Assembly (NCBI GenBank): GCA_937975655.1
Contig: CALJTZ010000427.1
Coordinates: 1-9,848 of the forward strand
DNA: 9,848 nucleotides
DNA from: an uncultured Synechococcus sp.
GTDB lineage: Bacteria > Cyanobacteriota > Cyanobacteriia > PCC-6307 > Cyanobiaceae
Direction: 5' to 3'
Shown: positions 5,305-9,848 of the stretch, piece after piece
Layout: the number at the start of each line of letters is the position of its first letter
Position numbering within the stretch: the first letter of the stretch is position 1
The notes under the pieces: generated by a model
What the model was told of the DNA's origin: nothing
Database searches by the model: none
Seen by the model: the letters and a program-made list of their open reading frames with translations, nothing else
Program-made: the position numbers and the translations under genes

Positions 5305-5312
5305 GGTTGACC
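5295..5312. promoter_or_regulatory. 18-bp perfect palindrome over the regulator start codon
   Basis: GGTCAACCATGGTTGACC is exactly self-complementary and contains the ATG of the decayed HTH gene. It also lies just after the topoisomerase stop. With no loop and no T-run it is a poor terminator, and its form fits an operator for a dimeric HTH protein, perhaps the regulator itself. The function is inferred. Confidence 0.45.
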
Positions 5313-5326
5313 GTCACCGGATCGCT

Positions 5327-7825
<2,499 letters not shown>

Positions 7826-7890
7826 CCGGTGCTGCGGGGTGAGGGCGGACTGTGCGGCTCAGCCTACAGATCCTGTCCAGGCTGGCCGCT

Positions 7891-8808
7891 TCACTCGTCC
7901 TCGTCCTCCGGACTGGTGGCCCCGGCGTTCGCCTGGGCGCGATCCACATCGGCTTTCAGGCTGGGTGCATTAAGCAGTTGGCGGGTTGCGATCCGCAGGC
8001 GATCGCCCCAGAGCTGCTCCTTCTGGAAGCTCTCCAGCACGTAGTTGGGCTCGGCCGCCAGGGCCTGGTGGGCCAGTTCCAGGCTCTCGCTGTTGCCCGG
8101 CTTCTGCAGATTGAGGGCGGCGGCCAGGGCCAGCATCGGTTCGGCTGCACTGGCCTTGATGGCGAGCACCCGCCGCCAGCGCTTGATCGCCTCGCCGTCC
8201 TTTTTTTGTTCGTAGAGCACCAGGGCCTGGTTGTTGATCGATTCCCAGAAGTCCTTGCGCAGCGCGCTGGCCTTCTCGAAGGCCCCCAGGGCGGATCCGG
8301 GATTGCCCATCAGGATGTAGGCGTTGCCCAGATCGAAGTAGGCACCGGCGTTTTTGCCATCCAGCTTCAGGCCCTGCTGGATCAGATCGGCGGCCTGCTG
8401 CGGCTGGCTGGCCCGCAGGGCCAGGGAGCCCTGGGCAAACAGGATGCCGGCGTTGCGGGGATCCAGTTGCTTGGCCCGCAGCAGCGAGCTGGAGGCCTGC
8501 TTGTCCTGGCCGCTGCGCAGCTGGGCTTCCGCCAGCAGGATCCAGCCGCGGGGATCATCCGGCAGCAGCTGCACCGTGAGGGCCGCCAATTTGGCCGCAT
8601 CCTCCGCCTGCCCCATCCGCAGCAGCCGTGCAGCGGCCTGGGCGATGCCGAGCCCGGCGGATTCCAGGTCGCGCTCGCTCGGCACCGCCACGTAGGGCAC
8701 CAGGGCCCGGGCCGGCGGTGGGGTGAGCATCCCGGCCCCGCAACTGCCGATGGCCATGGCGAGCACCAGTCGAGCCGCCGCTCGAGACCTCAACCCGCGC
8801 CCAGCCAT
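7891..8808 (-). CDS. exported TPR-repeat protein
   Basis: A 305-residue protein with an export signal: Arg-rich start (residues 1-13), hydrophobic LVLAMAIGSCGAGML (14-28) and a likely cleavage after ARA (35). A lipobox-like IGSC (20-23) leaves a lipoprotein possible. From about residue 55 to 250 there are tandem 34-residue TPR helices, e.g. AAKLAALTVQLLPDDPRGWILLAEAQLRSG, LRAKQLDPRNAGILFAQGSLALRAS, GLKLDGKNAGAYFDLGNAYILMGN and AFEKASALRKDFWESINNQALVLYEQ. The end is acidic (EDEDE). TPRs bind other proteins; no enzymatic domain is seen. It lies between queG (27 bp upstream) and the topoisomerase gene, an order I associate with picocyanobacteria, so it is probably a housekeeping assembly factor at the thylakoid or periplasm. 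That role is inferred from position and signal only. Confidence 0.85.
   Translation of the reverse strand: MAGRGLRSRAAARLVLAMAIGSCGAGMLTPPPARALVPYVAVPSERDLESAGLGIAQAAARLLRMGQAEDAAKLAALTVQLLPDDPRGWILLAEAQLRSGQDKQASSSLLRAKQLDPRNAGILFAQGSLALRASQPQQAADLIQQGLKLDGKNAGAYFDLGNAYILMGNPGSALGAFEKASALRKDFWESINNQALVLYEQKKDGEAIKRWRRVLAIKASAAEPMLALAAALNLQKPGNSESLELAHQALAAEPNYVLESFQKEQLWGDRLRIATRQLLNAPSLKADVDRAQANAGATSPEDEDE
7999..8006. repeat. HIP1 palindrome
   Basis: GCGATCGC, the octamer that is strongly over-represented in many cyanobacterial chromosomes. It lies inside the TPR gene and supports the taxonomic call for this block. Confidence 0.75.
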
Positions 8809-8835
8809 CCAGCCCAGAACGATCTGGCCTCCAGC

Positions 8836-9848
8836 CTAGGGAGAACCTGCCTCGGCGCCCTCGCTCGCGGCGCGGATGTTGCGGCGCCACATGGCCGGTT
8901 TGATTCGCCGCAGGGCCGAGGCCCGCAGCTTCTCGTCCCACTCGGCATCGCTCCAGGCCAGCGCCTCCTGTGCCTGCAGGTTCAGCCACCAGTCGCGGGG
9001 CTGCACGTCGGGATCCGGGCTGCTCTGCAGGCCCCGCTGGTTCCAGGGGCACACGTCCTGACAGATGTCGCAGCCGGCTACCCAGCCCGTCAGCGCCGGG
9101 GCGATCGCGGCCGGCAAGTTCTCCGCCCGGTTCTCGATCGTGTGGAAGGCGATGCAGCGGCGGGCATCCACCACGAAGGGCTCCACGATGGCGCCGGTGG
9201 GGCAGGCGTCGAGGCAGGCGCTGCAGGCGCCGCACTGGGGTCGCCCCGGTTGATCTGCCGGCAGCTCCAGATCCACCAGCAGATGGCCCAGCAGCAGCCA
9301 CGACCCCTGCTGCGGATGGATCAGGTTGCCGTGTTTGCCGATCCAGCCCAGCCCGGCCTCTTCGGCCCAGGCCTTATCCAGCAGCGGGGCGCTATCCACG
9401 CAGGCGCGCCAGCGCACCCCCGGCACCTGCTGCTCGAGCCAGCGTCCCAGGGCCCGCAGGCGCCCATCGATCAACCGGTGGTAGTCGCGGCCCCAGCCAT
9501 AGCGGGCCACATTCAGGCTGCCGCACTGCTTCCAGCCGGTGGCCAGGCCGGTTTCGGCTTCCAGCCGGCTGTACAGATCGATGCCGTAGCGGCTCATGGC
9601 CGTCATGCTGCGGTTGGGCCGCATCTGGCCCACCAGGCCGGCCGCGTGCCAGGTGGTGCCGGAGCTGACCTGCTTGCGTTCCAGCACCACCACGTCTTTC
9701 CAGCCGAGGCGGGCGAGATGATAAGCGGTGGAACAGCCGATGACGCCGCCGCCGAGCACGACGATCGCGGCCACGCCGGCCGCGCAGGCGAGGGGATGAC
9801 CGCAGTATGTCAGTCCGGTATTGAGGACCTGGTTCTCGAGGGGCGCGA
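8836..9848 (-). CDS. queG: epoxyqueuosine reductase QueG, N-terminus replaced (chimeric frame)
   Basis: QueG reduces epoxyqueuosine to queuosine in tRNA, using a corrinoid and two [4Fe-4S] clusters in the cytoplasm. The QueG part runs from about VARYGWGRDYHRLID (9510) to the stop at 8836. It has CVDSAPLLDKAWAEEAGLGWIGK with the presumed acid-base Asp, and CGACSACLDACPTGAI and GCDICQDVCPWNQ with RRCIAFHT for the two clusters. The normal end is RIKPAMWRRNIRAA. About the first 90-100 residues of QueG are absent. Upstream, the frame is open to the window edge but encodes other families: a flavoprotein N-terminus (to about 9780), then an aminotransferase fragment. A GTG at 9774 could be called as start, but it sits inside this join. 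I regard the fusion as an artefact or junction, and queG as truncated. No HEAT domain follows, as in short cyanobacterial QueG. Confidence 0.88.
   Translation of the reverse strand, partial: APLENQVLNTGLTYCGHPLACAAGVAAIVVLGGGVIGCSTAYHLARLGWKDVVVLERKQVSSGTTWHAAGLVGQMRPNRSMTAMSRYGIDLYSRLEAETGLATGWKQCGSLNVARYGWGRDYHRLIDGRLRALGRWLEQQVPGVRWRACVDSAPLLDKAWAEEAGLGWIGKHGNLIHPQQGSWLLLGHLLVDLELPADQPGRPQCGACSACLDACPTGAIVEPFVVDARRCIAFHTIENRAENLPAAIAPALTGWVAGCDICQDVCPWNQRGLQSSPDPDVQPRDWWLNLQAQEALAWSDAEWDEKLRASALRRIKPAMWRRNIRAASEGAEAGSP
9101..9108. repeat. HIP1 palindrome
   Basis: The second GCGATCGC in the window, inside the QueG-coding part. Together with the site at 7999 it ties this segment to a cyanobacterial genome. 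Confidence 0.75.
9502..9780 (-). other. N-terminal fragment of an FAD-dependent dehydrogenase
   Basis: About 90 codons in the same frame as queG. VVLGGGVIGCSTAYHLARLGW is a Rossmann FAD-binding fold with GGGVIG, followed by VVVLERKQVSSGTTWHAAGLVGQ and LYSRLEAETGLATGWKQCGSLNVA. This is the N-terminus of sarcosine/dimethylglycine-dehydrogenase-type oxidoreductases. TWHAAG is the motif whose His carries the flavin in those enzymes. The remaining ~300 or more residues are missing; at GSLNVAR the text changes to QueG. It has its own natural start somewhere near GVAAI but no initiation signal, because it is joined there to an aminotransferase. Confidence 0.82.
9763..9848 (-). other. class-III aminotransferase fragment
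   Basis: The last bases, read on the minus strand in the queG frame, give APLENQVLNTGLTYCGHPL then ACAAGVAAI. TYxGHPLACAAG is a conserved stretch of PLP-dependent class-III (omega-amino acid type) aminotransferases, located downstream of the PLP lysine. In the real enzyme GVAAI would continue with an acidic helix; here it runs into VVLGGGVIG of a flavoprotein. The fragment is cut by the window edge. Only ~29 residues are visible, but the motif is distinctive. Confidence 0.7.

Noticed and set aside
8836..9774. A genuine flavin-dependent epoxyqueuosine reductase fusion starting at GTG 9774
   Set aside because: The FAD domain is cut off after ~90 residues, QueG lacks its N-terminus, and the frame continues upstream into an aminotransferase. 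The parts cannot fold as complete domains.

Overview
The window looks like a metagenomic contig dominated by a picocyanobacterium of the Synechococcus/Cyanobium type. The evidence is the block queG – TPR protein – GyrA-like topoisomerase on the minus strand, an arrangement I associate with such genomes. It also includes two complete HIP1 palindromes (GCGATCGC) and high-GC coding. Species assignment is inference; no search was possible.

Layout. (1) Bases 1 to about 200 are very GC-rich, do not look like the rest, and probably belong to a different genome. (2) 202-996, plus strand: the C-terminal half of a two-domain CbiX-type cobaltochelatase with an MxCxxC motif, an extra four-Cys motif and a His/Asp/Gly tail. 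(3) 997-1329: no recognisable gene. (4) 1330-4967: an insertion-sequence graveyard. It holds a full-length IS3-family element 'A' (1330-2592) whose orfA is broken by 26 extra bases, and a 190-bp IS481-type fragment (2593-2783, minus). It continues with an apparently intact IS3-family element 'B' (2784-4110, minus), a 5'-truncated and frameshifted third IS3-family element 'C' (4111-4795), and the last 172 bp of a second, diverged copy of A (4796-4967). (5) 4968-5304, minus: remains of a helix-turn-helix protein with internal stops, cut off by the IS cluster. An 18-bp perfect palindrome covers its start codon. (6) 5327-9522, minus: queG, then a secreted or anchored TPR protein, then a GyrA/ParC-type topoisomerase subunit, closely packed and probably co-transcribed. 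(7) 9502-9848: the queG frame runs without a stop into the N-terminus of a sarcosine/dimethylglycine-dehydrogenase-type flavoprotein and then into a class-III aminotransferase fragment. Both joints fall on short words that the two partners share.

Functionally, CbiX inserts cobalt during corrinoid synthesis and QueG is a corrinoid-dependent tRNA-modification enzyme, a possible but unproven link. The topoisomerase and TPR protein are housekeeping genes. I see no defence system, CRISPR array, RNA gene or new multi-gene system. The most informative oddities are the three-part fusion at the right end, the tandem 13-bp hairpin units that interrupt orfA of element A, the palindrome kept by compensatory change in both copies of A, and the palindrome over the dead regulator's start codon.
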